Assembly: GCA_963834015.1 (NCBI GenBank)
Contig: CAWIAG010000002.1
Coordinates: 868,001-932,000 of the forward strand
DNA length: 64,000 nucleotides
Source of the DNA: FEN-1297 sp963834015
GTDB taxonomy: Bacteria > Bacteroidota > Ignavibacteria > Ignavibacteriales > Ignavibacteriaceae
Direction of reading: 5' to 3'
Within the stretch, counting starts at the first letter, position 1. Every line of letters begins with the position of its first letter. Under the pieces are notes generated by a model. It saw nothing but the letters and a program-made list of their open reading frames with translations. It was not told the DNA's origin and searched no databases. The position numbers and the translations under genes are program-made. Positions 27,113 to 35,794 of the stretch are shown here, piece by piece.

Positions 27113-27595
27113 TTATTTAAGGCTTTCCGCAAGTTTATCAAATATTTCATCCCAGCCGAGTTTAGTGTCATTGCTAAATTGTCCGGATGGTATACCGGTA
27201 TGCTTCAAAGTCATTTTTGTTTTATCCTCATAAATTTCAAACGTCAAAGTTACAATCGATTCCATAACCGAATAATTGCTGGGAAATCCATAATAAGATG
27301 CCGGGACTACATTTCCTTTATCATCTGCAAAACTATCTGTATAGACAATCCGTTCCGGTGGTTTAATTTCCAGATAAGCACCGGTAGTCCAAAAATCCTT
27401 ACCTTCAGGCGATCGCATACAATTTAAATATTTGCCGCCTATGCGAAAATCAATTTCGCAGAATGGACATGTAAAATCTTTAGGCCCCCACCATCTCTTG
27501 AAGTGTTCAGGTTCAGTCCAGGCTTTCCAAACCAGTTCCCGCGGCGCATCAAATATGCGGGTAATTTCGATTGCGTTTTCAACTAATGTGCTCAT
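27113..27595 (-). CDS. SRPBCC domain protein (AHSA1-like)
   Basis: A 160-aa protein beginning with a short tail, then ITRIFDAPRELVWKAWTEPE and RWWGPKDFTCPFCEIDFRIGG. The paired Cys in CPFC is typical of this subgroup. It follows the ArsR gene by 63 bp. In many bacteria ArsR-SRPBCC pairs are cotranscribed and the regulator controls the operon. Confidence 0.88.
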   Translation of the reverse strand: MSTLVENAIEITRIFDAPRELVWKAWTEPEHFKRWWGPKDFTCPFCEIDFRIGGKYLNCMRSPEGKDFWTTGAYLEIKPPERIVYTDSFADDKGNVVPASYYGFPSNYSVMESIVTLTFEIYEDKTKMTLKHTGIPSGQFSNDTKLGWDEIFDKLAESLK

Positions 27596-27658
27596 TTTAT
27601 CTATCCTTTCTTTATCATTAATTTAAGTTATTCATTTTTTGCTCTGATCATTAAAAAA

Positions 27659-28000
27659 TTATTTTCTTTTCCCCGCTTGTTTTTTCTCTTTACCTTGTAA
27701 TTTATTTAAATAATTTTCAAGAGAATCAAACCTTGCATTCCAGAATTTCCTGTATTTTTCAATCCAGTCCGATACTTCGCTCAGCTTTTCAAGCCTTGCT
27801 TCACAGTACCGTTCGCGTCCATGCTGCTTTACAACAACAAGCCCGCACTCGGTTAGGATTTTTATGTGTTTGTATATAGCCGCACGGCTAACATCAAAGT
27901 TTTCCGCCACTGAATTAACATTTAACGGTTTGTATGAGATCATATTTAAAATCTCTCTTCTTGTAGGATCCGCTATTGCCTGAAATGTATCTCTTCTCAT
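27659..28000 (-). CDS. ArsR-family winged-helix transcriptional regulator
   Basis: 113 aa. The start RRDTFQAIADPTRREIL and the recognition helix region VSRAAIYKHIKILTECGL identify the ArsR subgroup that travels with SRPBCC genes. No ArsR-type metal-binding Cys motif (ELCVCD) is present, so it is not a metal sensor of the classic kind. It is paralogous to the regulator at 42959. Paired operators lie just upstream (28007-28055), consistent with autoregulation of the five-gene operon. Confidence 0.9.
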   Translation of the reverse strand: MRRDTFQAIADPTRREILNMISYKPLNVNSVAENFDVSRAAIYKHIKILTECGLVVVKQHGRERYCEARLEKLSEVSDWIEKYRKFWNARFDSLENYLNKLQGKEKKQAGKRK

Positions 28001-28006
28001 ATTTAA

Positions 28007-28055
28007 TGCAACCTTTTAGTTGCACAAATATATATGACACCGATTGGTTGCGCAA
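28007..28055 (-). promoter_or_regulatory. Paired operator sites of the ArsR/SRPBCC operon
   Basis: A perfect 18-bp inverted repeat tgcaac-n6-gttgca (28007-28024) lies 6 bp before the ArsR start. A related half-conserved copy, including the palindrome ttgcgcaa (28048-28055), lies about 28 bp further out. The spacing resembles the two sites before the second ArsR gene. This is the likely binding region of the regulator (inference). Confidence 0.55.
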
Positions 28056-28253
28056 GTTAATTTTTCCGGAGGCATATCATAAGTGCTCCAAATCAAACTC
28101 ATCCTGTCTTAAATAATATTTGTTTATTATTTTAAGATGAGTAAGTTTTAAACCTGATTAAGTATAAAAACTTAAACATCTATGATCAATAATAATGAAT
28201 AGATAAATATCCTACCATATTAGAAACATAACTATATTGAAAGGAAAAATATT

Positions 28254-28634
28254 ATGATCACCGGCGCACATGCAATTATATACAGCAAAAATCCTGATGC
28301 TGACAGAGTCTTTTTCCGCGATAAATTAAAATTCCCGAATGTTGACGTTGGTGAGGGATGGCTTATCTTCGGTTTACCACCTTCCGAACTTGCAGTACAT
28401 CCGTCAAAAAAGGATAGTGCACACGAACTTTATTTGATGTGCACCGATATCAGGCATTTTGTTAAGGAGATGGGAAAGCATAAAATAAAATGTTCTGCAG
28501 TTCAGGATAAAGGCTGGGGCCTTCTTATTCAATTAACACTACCGGGTGGGGGCAAACTTGGCGTTTATGAACCCAGGCATGACCGCCCAAAATCAATGAG
28601 AGTTAAAAAAATACGTAGCGAGCTTTTGAAATAA
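28254..28634 (+). CDS. VOC (glyoxalase/bleomycin-resistance fold) protein
   Basis: A 126-aa single VOC module pair: GAHAIIYSKNPDADRVFFRD at the start (usual position of the first metal His), ELAVHPS, then ELYLMCTDIRHFVKEM and a C-terminal GGKLGVYEPRH. AAAGGA precedes ATG 28254. It is divergent from the ArsR operon and shares its 250-bp intergenic region. The ligand is unknown. Confidence 0.8.
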   Translation: MITGAHAIIYSKNPDADRVFFRDKLKFPNVDVGEGWLIFGLPPSELAVHPSKKDSAHELYLMCTDIRHFVKEMGKHKIKCSAVQDKGWGLLIQLTLPGGGKLGVYEPRHDRPKSMRVKKIRSELLK

Positions 28635-28840
28635 TCCCAAAAAACACTCACAAAGTTCGGGGTGAGACTTGAAGTAAAACTAGCCCGGGAAAATCATTAA
28701 TACTAAAAGAAAATTATTTTCCAATTATAAATTGACAATTTCATAATATGAATTGAGAAATAATTTTAATGGTCAGTCCTAACTTCAATTTAATAAGTCA
28801 AAAATATTATTATATTTGTTAAAAATAAATTGGAAATTGC

Positions 28841-29614
28841 ATGTCAAGAATTTTCGTAACCGGATCCTCGGATGGCCTGGGTTTTTTAGCCGCTAAATTT
28901 CTTATTGAAGAGGGGCACAGGGTTGTATTGCATGCCCGGAATTCTAACCGGGCAAAAGAAACAATTGCCCGGCTCACAGGTGCTGAGAATATCGTATCAG
29001 GCGATCTTTCAAGCATTGCAGAAACTAAGGTGGTTGCGGACCAGGTAAATGCGCTCGGTTTGTTTGACTCTGTAATTTATAACGCTGGAATTGGAACACA
29101 TGAATTAAAACGTAACCAGACTGAAGACGGCCTTTCGCAAATCTTTGCCGTAAATTCATTAGCTCCATATATATTAACCTGCCTTATTAATAAACCAAAA
29201 CGAATGGTTTACACAAGTTCCGGCCTGCATAAAGGAGGCGACTCAAGCTTAAAAGACTTGAACTGGACAGATCGTAAATGGGACGGAATGGCTGCATACT
29301 CTGATTCAAAATTACATAACCTTATCCTTGCTTTTGCTGTTGCACGCAAATGGCCGGATGTTTTATCAAATGCATTGGAACCCGGTTGGGTTCCTACTAA
29401 AATGGGCGGGCCGGGAGCCCCGGACAGCCTCGAAGAAGGAGCCAAAACCCAGGTTTGGCTGGCTGCCGGACGGGATAAAGAAGCATTGGTATCAGGATAT
29501 TATTTTTATCATAAAAAGCTTAAAAACTTTAACTCCGCCGCTTCGGATACAAATATTCAGGAAATATTTCTTTCGGAATGTTATCGTTTATCTGGTGTTT
29601 CATTCCCTGTTTAA
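28841..29614 (+). CDS. Short-chain dehydrogenase/reductase
   Basis: A 257-aa SDR with the cofactor loop TGSSDGLG (residues 7-14), the stabilising NAG (YNAGIG, ~82-87), catalytic Ser in YTSSGLH and the Y-x-x-x-K pair in YSDSK. The GHRVVLHARN segment (Arg after beta2) favours NADPH. The substrate is unknown. It stands alone on the plus strand. Confidence 0.9.
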   Translation: MSRIFVTGSSDGLGFLAAKFLIEEGHRVVLHARNSNRAKETIARLTGAENIVSGDLSSIAETKVVADQVNALGLFDSVIYNAGIGTHELKRNQTEDGLSQIFAVNSLAPYILTCLINKPKRMVYTSSGLHKGGDSSLKDLNWTDRKWDGMAAYSDSKLHNLILAFAVARKWPDVLSNALEPGWVPTKMGGPGAPDSLEEGAKTQVWLAAGRDKEALVSGYYFYHKKLKNFNSAASDTNIQEIFLSECYRLSGVSFPV

Positions 29615-29663
29615 TATAAAAACTCTGATGTAACGGTTTATAGCTCACAGAAGGGAGATAGCA

Positions 29664-29804
29664 TTGGATCATCAATTAATCACTTGGTTCAACATCGCGA
29701 TCAGCGAACGGTCTATTTGCGGCTCAATGATATTCCTGTCCCTTCTATATATGGCCCTTCGGCTGATGAACAGCCATTTTAGAAATAGAAACGATTTAGA
29801 TTAA
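29664..29804 (+). CDS. Small single-helix membrane protein, 46 aa
   Basis: A short ORF from TTG 29664, preceded by the strong Shine-Dalgarno sequence AAGGGAGA (29651-29658). It has one hydrophobic segment (residues ~20-36, GSMIFLSLLYMALRL) and a polar, basic C-terminus. It overlaps the 3' end of the convergent histidine kinase gene by a few bases. No family was recognised. Acceptance rests on the ribosome binding site and the membrane helix. Confidence 0.45.
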   Translation: MDHQLITWFNIAISERSICGSMIFLSLLYMALRLMNSHFRNRNDLD

Positions 29805-32800
29805 CTTGCTGAAGGAAAACGAATTGTAAAAGATGAGCCCTCACCCAGCTTGCTTTCAACTGAAATATTGCCGCCCATAATTTCTACGTACTTCTTCGTT
29901 ATTGCAAGGCCTAATCCTAATCCCTGGTAATCACGGTTAATCCCCTCACTTACCTGGTGAAATTCTTCAAAAATTGATTCCTGGTGAATTTCAGCTATTC
30001 CGATGCCAGTATCTTTAACAGTAATATAAACCATTTTGTCATCTTCAATACCGCAAATTACTGTAATACTTCCCATGTTTGTAAACTTGTAGGCATTGTC
30101 TAATAAATTTTTCAATATTGTATCAAATATTCGCAAATCTATATTTGTATATAAATGATCTTTTAGGATTTGAATAGAGTAGTCAATTTTCTTAGCGGAT
30201 GCTGTCTCCTGGAATGATTCATAAATGTTTTTAATTTCCTCAAGAATATCAACAATTTTCAAATCAAGCTCAAAACGGTCTGACCCTATTCTTGTTAAAT
30301 CCAAAATTGAATTTAATGTATTAAGAAGTCTGATTCCGCCTTTTCTAATCCCGTCTGCCATTTTAAGTGTATCCGGATCATTCGAAACTTCTAAAAATAG
30401 TTGCGAGTATCCCAATATTACTATAAGCGGCGTCCTTAACTCATGACTCATGTTAGACAGGAAAACATCTTTTACTCTGTTTGCTTCTTCCGCAATTTCT
30501 TTGGCCAGAATTAACTCTTCATAAGATTTCTTTTTATCGGAAATGTCTTCTTGTATTGCAAGAAAGTTTGTAATTATTCCTTCATCATTAATAATGGGCG
30601 ATAATAAAGTTGATTCCCAATAAAATGACCCGTCTTTATTTTTATTATAATATTCGCCTTTCCATTCCGAACCGCTTAATAAAATATCCCATATTTCCTG
30701 GTTTTCGCTTTGCTTCAATATTCTTAATTGTTTTCCCTTAATCTGATTTGAAGAAAAACCAGACATTTTTGTAAACATCGCATTAACATACTCTATTTCC
30801 CCTTTTGTATTTGTAATTACAACTGATGCCGGGCTTTGCTCAATAGCTACATAAAGTTTTTTAAGTTCCTGTTCTGCAAGCTTACTTTCGGTTACGTCAA
30901 GGCTGGCGCCTACAGTTCTAACAGCATAACGGTTAGTGCCATCATCTCGAAAATAAGTCTGAGATCTTGTTGTAAGCCAACGGATCCTGCCGTCCGGACG
31001 TATAATGCGGTGCTCAACGGCAAACCGTCCGTCGCCTGAGGGGTCATGTGCACGCGTTACCGCTTTAATTATTTTCTCTTTGTCTTCCGGGTAAATAAAA
31101 CTATAGAAATCAGTTATTGTTAAAATTTCATTTCCCCAGCCATAAATTTCCAGTAGATGTTCCGACCATTGAATTTGATCTGTAACATGATCATGATCGA
31201 ATATGCCGATATTGGATACACGAATAGCCTGGCCTAAACGCTCTTCACTTACCTGAAGCGCTTTCTCCGCCATAACTTTTTTAGTCTGATCTCGTAATGT
31301 TACAATTCCAAAAGCAAGATCATCAGCTAATTCCTTTAACAGTAAAGCTTCCGGATCAGAAAATGAATCCGGTTGTGAAGAATATACATTCAGGACACCA
31401 AACGTACTTTCCTTATATTTAATGGGGAGTGTTATTAGCGAAACATAATTGCCCGATACTGCATCTTCATACCATTGTGAATAAATATCCTGCCTGAAAG
31501 GTCCCCTTAATATCATTTGCTCACTTGAACGAAGCGCCTCAAATAAAGAAGCGTGTTCATGTTCGGTATCATCAGAGGTAACTTTAAAACCGCTTAAGAA
31601 ATCATCATTAAGCCGGGCTTTTGCCACAGGCCGTATCGTGGTAATATCATTGCCTTCCGAATACCCTACCCAGGCAAAATTATACTTGCCGACTTCAACA
31701 ATTATTTTGCAGACATCATTAAGTAAATGATTCTCACGTGTTGCCCTGATAAGAATTTTATTGCACCTGCTCAGCATTTGTTGAGCCCTGTTAATTTTGA
31801 TCAATTCTTCCTTCGTTTTTTTCAGGGCAAGCTCAATTTTCTTTTGGGCTGTGATGTCTGTAGTTATACCTACCATTCCGATAATTTCCCCCTTTATATC
31901 GCGTAATGGAATTTTAGAAACAAGCTGCCAGATTGGCTGGCCGAATGGACTTATACCCTGTTCTTCTTCGAATAACCTTTCCTCACCGTCCCTGATCACT
32001 TTCTGATCTATAGCAAAATATTCTTCTGCAAGTTCTTTGGGATAAACATCAAAATCTGTTTTTCCAAGAATTTCTCCCTTAAGTTCTATTCCTAAACTTT
32101 TTAACTGGTACGCAACATATGATTGATGTAATGAATTGCATAAAATTTTACGGTAGCTTTTGTCTTTTACAAATACGGCATTTGGTAAATTATTAATCAA
32201 TGTCCTGAACAGGAAGTTATCAGTTTCCCTTTCTTTTTCAATCATTTTTCTCTCGGTGATATCTCGTACAAAACTGCAATGGAAAACTTTACCATTAATG
32301 TTCATAGCAGACACCGAAATTTCAACAGGTATTATTTTTCCTTCTTTTGATTTGTGTATTGTTTCAAAGACATAATCTCTTTTGTCAATTGTTTTCTTCC
32401 ATTGTTCAGGCCAGATTGCTTTAGTCATCCTGGGATCGATATCAAATATCTGCATTTCAGTCAGTTCTTCTTTAGAGTAGCCTAAAGCAGAACAAACTAC
32501 ATTGTTTACATATAGAAATCTGCCGTTTTCATCTATCCAAAGAACGCCTTCTCTTGCATTATCTACTGTAAACTGCGTCAGTCTTAAAGTATCTTCAGAT
32601 CGCTTACGGTCAGTAATATCAATAATGTATATTGTCAGGCCGTCTTGTGACGGGTAAACTCTATTTTCAAACCACTTATTTAAAAATTTATCAAATTCCT
32701 CAAAAATAACAGATTCTTGTTTATCCATCGCCTTACAACATGCGTTGTAGATGGGTTGTGCTGTTTTTTCAGGAAATTCAGTCCAGATATGCTTACCGAT

Positions 32801-32971
32801 TATTTCTTTAGAAAATTTTCGGTTAAGAAGGGCTACAGCCTTCTGATTGACAAAGGCAATATTCCAATCTAAATCCAATGCAATAACAACGTCTGAAATG
32901 CGGCTAAATATATCCATCAACAGATTTCCACTATTATATTTATTATCCTTTTTAGGCATTAAAAACTGCAT
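29801..32971 (-). CDS. Multi-PAS/GAF sensor histidine kinase
   Basis: A 1056-aa soluble kinase without transmembrane segments. Approximate order: PAS (16-120), PAS (128-245), PAS (250-385), GAF (405-565), PAS_3-type (585-700), PAS (705-830), HisKA with phospho-acceptor His ~843 in SHELRTPL, and HATPase_c (950-1055) with NLLDNAYKFT, DTGIGI and GLGLGLAI. PAC-like ends such as DITDRKRSE and DITERKMIE mark the sensor modules. All catalytic boxes are present. No receiver domain or adjacent regulator is found, so its partner is elsewhere. Confidence 0.92.
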   Translation of the reverse strand: MQFLMPKKDNKYNSGNLLMDIFSRISDVVIALDLDWNIAFVNQKAVALLNRKFSKEIIGKHIWTEFPEKTAQPIYNACCKAMDKQESVIFEEFDKFLNKWFENRVYPSQDGLTIYIIDITDRKRSEDTLRLTQFTVDNAREGVLWIDENGRFLYVNNVVCSALGYSKEELTEMQIFDIDPRMTKAIWPEQWKKTIDKRDYVFETIHKSKEGKIIPVEISVSAMNINGKVFHCSFVRDITERKMIEKERETDNFLFRTLINNLPNAVFVKDKSYRKILCNSLHQSYVAYQLKSLGIELKGEILGKTDFDVYPKELAEEYFAIDQKVIRDGEERLFEEEQGISPFGQPIWQLVSKIPLRDIKGEIIGMVGITTDITAQKKIELALKKTKEELIKINRAQQMLSRCNKILIRATRENHLLNDVCKIIVEVGKYNFAWVGYSEGNDITTIRPVAKARLNDDFLSGFKVTSDDTEHEHASLFEALRSSEQMILRGPFRQDIYSQWYEDAVSGNYVSLITLPIKYKESTFGVLNVYSSQPDSFSDPEALLLKELADDLAFGIVTLRDQTKKVMAEKALQVSEERLGQAIRVSNIGIFDHDHVTDQIQWSEHLLEIYGWGNEILTITDFYSFIYPEDKEKIIKAVTRAHDPSGDGRFAVEHRIIRPDGRIRWLTTRSQTYFRDDGTNRYAVRTVGASLDVTESKLAEQELKKLYVAIEQSPASVVITNTKGEIEYVNAMFTKMSGFSSNQIKGKQLRILKQSENQEIWDILLSGSEWKGEYYNKNKDGSFYWESTLLSPIINDEGIITNFLAIQEDISDKKKSYEELILAKEIAEEANRVKDVFLSNMSHELRTPLIVILGYSQLFLEVSNDPDTLKMADGIRKGGIRLLNTLNSILDLTRIGSDRFELDLKIVDILEEIKNIYESFQETASAKKIDYSIQILKDHLYTNIDLRIFDTILKNLLDNAYKFTNMGSITVICGIEDDKMVYITVKDTGIGIAEIHQESIFEEFHQVSEGINRDYQGLGLGLAITKKYVEIMGGNISVESKLGEGSSFTIRFPSAS

Positions 32972-33677
32972 TTTGAATTATATCAAATATTTAATTTATA
33001 GATTAAAATCTATAATAATATTCTTTTTGAATTATATTCATTACGTTGATACTGCCGCCATTAATTTCGGAAAAAATCCTATTCTTCCCGGGTAAATTAT
33101 TTATTGCGACTTAATCAACACTAATGATCCGAATGCTATTTTGTATAATATTTATATATTTATTAATCAATTTTTAGCAAATTGAAGAATTCAATTAATA
33201 ATACTTCCGGATAATTTCCCCTGCCGGTAAGAATTATTGAATAAAAATATTTTAAAATATATTCAAGACGTAACTACACAACGATATAAACACCTAACAA
33301 ACTAAATTCATTATCGAAAAAAAGTAAATTAAATCAAATTAAATAAGAATAATTAAAAGTTAAATATTAGGCCGATATTTGTATCTTATTTAATATTAGG
33401 TACTTAGGGAATTTTTTATAATAATTGACAATTTTATAATACTAAAATAAATGTAAAATAATTAAACAAATCAGAATCTAATGGACAAAAAAAGGTTCAT
33501 AAAAGCAAGTAATACAAATTTTTATCGTATTATTGATCTTTGATTTTAGAGTATTAAAAGATATTTAGTTGCTGCAAAGATTTCTCATTTGTACCACTTG
33601 CCACGCAAGGGTGTTGTCAATGTATATTCTTCCAAATGTCATTTTAATCTAAACCCATTACAAATCCCTTGTTGGGA
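32972..33677. other. Intergenic region, ~700 bp, very AT-rich
   Basis: No gene, RNA or convincing repeat was found. A small hairpin cttgc-cac-gcaag lies near 33597-33609. The region continues into the relic ends around the IS4 element. Confidence 0.4.
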
Positions 33678-33973
33678 GCATATGTGTCAACTTAACAATG
33701 TCCTAATCGCTTCGATTTTGTTTGAATTCAATAAATTACAGAATTAATAATTTTTATTAATAATATACATAATTCTATGTCACTGCTCTCTCCGAAAGAA
33801 TCCTTTCGGGAGTGGCTTTGAGATTATTTTGTTCTATTGTCATTTCTACTAATCTCTCACAGCTCTGCAGCTTAGGAAAGTTCACAATGCTATATTTCCT
33901 GAGTCCCGATGGAGCGGTATGAAACATTAGTAGTATCACTAAAATCAAAACAAAATTAAAGTCCCGATTCATC

Positions 33974-35420
33974 GCATAGGCGTCAACTTAAAAAATAAGT
34001 TGCTGTTTGTTCCAAGAATAGTAAATTATTGTATTGCAAGCAATAAGGACTATTCAATGAAGCCAAACAGCAAAGAAAAAGCAGTAACAATAATAGAGGA
34101 AAAATTAAATAAATTATCTATCAATAAGCTATCAAAGCAAAGTAAATTTTGCAAGAGGAAGCCAAAAAAAATAACGCCGAAAGATTTGTTAGTGGGATTT
34201 TTTATGATGGCCTTCAGTCCGGATAAAAAGTCATATAAGTCATGGGCAATAAAAATAGGATTACTAATAAAAGATAAAGTATCAAAACAAGCATTATGGA
34301 AAAGGATGCAACCAGAACAGATAGAATTCTTAAAGAAAGTACTAAGTTCGGCAATAGACAAAAACATAGGAAATAAAATAAAAGGCAATACAAATAAAAA
34401 ATTAAGAGGATTTAAGAATGTAATTCTGGAAGACAGTACACATATAAAGCTAAGCGACAGTTTATGGAAAGACTATCCGGGTAACGGATACTGGGACACA
34501 GAAGCTAAAAAAGCAATAGTAAAGATTCAGTCAGCATATAACATAATAAAGAAGAATTTTACCCGTTTTGAAATAACTTCGTTTAGAAAAAATGATCAGG
34601 GATATGCGGAAAAGATACTTGAAATAGTAAAAAAGGGAGATTTGTTGATAAGAGATTTAGGATATTTTGTCTTAAGAATATTCAGAAAGTTAGATGAACA
34701 AGGAGTGTTTTTTATAAGCCGGATGAAAAGAGAATTGAAAATAATATCAAAAAAAGAAGAAAAACCGATAGATTTAGCAAAGATGTTGAGCAGAAAAGGG
34801 CAACTGGATATAGAGGTATTTCTAGGCGAAGAGGAAAGACTGCCGGTACGACTTATAGCCATACCTGTAGATCAGGCAGTAGCATCGGAAAGAAGAAGGA
34901 AAGCCAGAGCAAATAGGGATAGAAGATGTAATCCGAGCAAAGAGAGTCTATTCTTATTAGGCTGGGAATTGTTTATTACAAACGTTCCACAAGAAAGGCT
35001 GAACCTCAAAGATATCGCAGAAATATATTTTCTTAGATGGCGGATAGAAATAATATTCAAATGTTGGAAGAGTTACTTCAAGATTACAGAAATCCCTAAG
35101 GACGCAAACAAGATCCGGATGAAGTCATACATATACTGTATGCTCATATTTATTGTCCTTTTCCAGGTAGGTTTTTACAATTATTACATGAAGAGATTAT
35201 CAAGCAGATCAATAAAAGTTAAAATGCGCGGATTAAGTATGATGCAGGTTATGCAGTACTTGGTCAGTAATATAAATATGTTGGTGTTCGGATTAAAAAA
35301 CAGTTCCTATAATTTGGAATTAATCCTTGATAAGCAAATATCTTATTATTGTATCTATGAATCTAGACATGACAGAGTAAACTATTATGAAAAAATCAAT
35401 AATTAAGTTGACGCCTATGC
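33974..35420 (+). mobile_element. IS4-family insertion sequence, intact, with target duplication
   Basis: 17-bp perfect inverted repeats (gcataggcgtcaactta at 33974-33990, complement at 35404-35420) are flanked by an 8-bp direct repeat gattcatc (33966-33973 and 35421-35428). An 18-bp repeat with a 6-bp duplication is equally consistent. With one duplication removed, the flanks join into the palindrome gtcccga-ttca-tcgggac, so the insertion is in a hairpin loop. Confidence 0.9.
34057..35406 (+). CDS. IS4-family DDE transposase
   Basis: 449 aa from ATG 34057, chosen because AAGGA lies 7 nt upstream; the frame is open to 34000. The DDE residues lie in VILEDSTH, LIRDLGYF and the Y-(2)-R-(3)-E-(6)-K signature LRWRIEIIFKCWK. 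The protein is Lys-rich and appears complete. The stop codon lies in the right inverted repeat. Frequent AGA/ATA codons give it a base use more AT-biased than the neighbouring genes. Confidence 0.92.
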   Translation: MKPNSKEKAVTIIEEKLNKLSINKLSKQSKFCKRKPKKITPKDLLVGFFMMAFSPDKKSYKSWAIKIGLLIKDKVSKQALWKRMQPEQIEFLKKVLSSAIDKNIGNKIKGNTNKKLRGFKNVILEDSTHIKLSDSLWKDYPGNGYWDTEAKKAIVKIQSAYNIIKKNFTRFEITSFRKNDQGYAEKILEIVKKGDLLIRDLGYFVLRIFRKLDEQGVFFISRMKRELKIISKKEEKPIDLAKMLSRKGQLDIEVFLGEEERLPVRLIAIPVDQAVASERRRKARANRDRRCNPSKESLFLLGWELFITNVPQERLNLKDIAEIYFLRWRIEIIFKCWKSYFKITEIPKDANKIRMKSYIYCMLIFIVLFQVGFYNYYMKRLSSRSIKVKMRGLSMMQVMQYLVSNINMLVFGLKNSSYNLELILDKQISYYCIYESRHDRVNYYEKINN

Positions 35421-35483
35421 GATTCATCGGGACGACACAGGGAACCTTCAAACTATATTTATAATAATTAAGTTGACGCCTAA

Positions 35484-35580
35484 GCTCTTGAGGCAGTGTC
35501 AGGGGCGTGTTGAAGCGATTATTTTTAGAAAATCTCTTCAATTATCTTTATTCTTATATTGAATAAACTCTAATGTTAAA
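35484..35580. repeat. Dispersed repeat related to 15811-15910
   Basis: gctcttgag, a gaagcgattatttttagaaaat stretch, and tatattgaataaactctaatgtt align with the segment at 15811-15910 in the same order. The element begins exactly where the relic IS end stops. No gene lies between it and 35795; a hairpin ggaatgt/acattcc (35646-35674) lies further right. Confidence 0.4.
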
Positions 35581-35794
35581 AGACATTTACTTTTATGAAG
35601 AATAGTAAACATTAAAAAACAGCTTACGAACCCACCTGCCGCTCGGAATGTAAGCTCGTGGAAAAACATTCCTCAAAAAACCTGACAATCGTTTCACCGT
35701 TCTGTCTTCTGTCGGAACGAATTACCGTATAATGTATATACCTTAATCTAAATAATTCAAGTTCCCCGGTGAAATATTTAAAACTTCCTGCTGT

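Larger units (their letters stand above)
33678..35485. repeat. Relic ends of an IS4-related element flanking the intact copy
   Basis: A left-end-like sequence at 33678-33694 matches the intact IS left repeat at 15 of 17 positions. A right-end sequence at 35469-35485 matches the right repeat at 16 of 17 and also keeps the last bases of the transposase gene before it. They lie outside the intact element in the correct inverted orientation. This suggests nested insertion of one copy into the remains, or a small derivative, of another. The 300 bp between the outer and inner left ends carry hairpin-like cccgaaagg-type motifs but no gene. Confidence 0.5.

Noticed and set aside
33775..33972. 65-aa minus-strand frame beside the IS4 element
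   Set aside because: Lies in palindromic repeat DNA between relic and intact IS ends; start adjoins the IS boundary and no family is seen.
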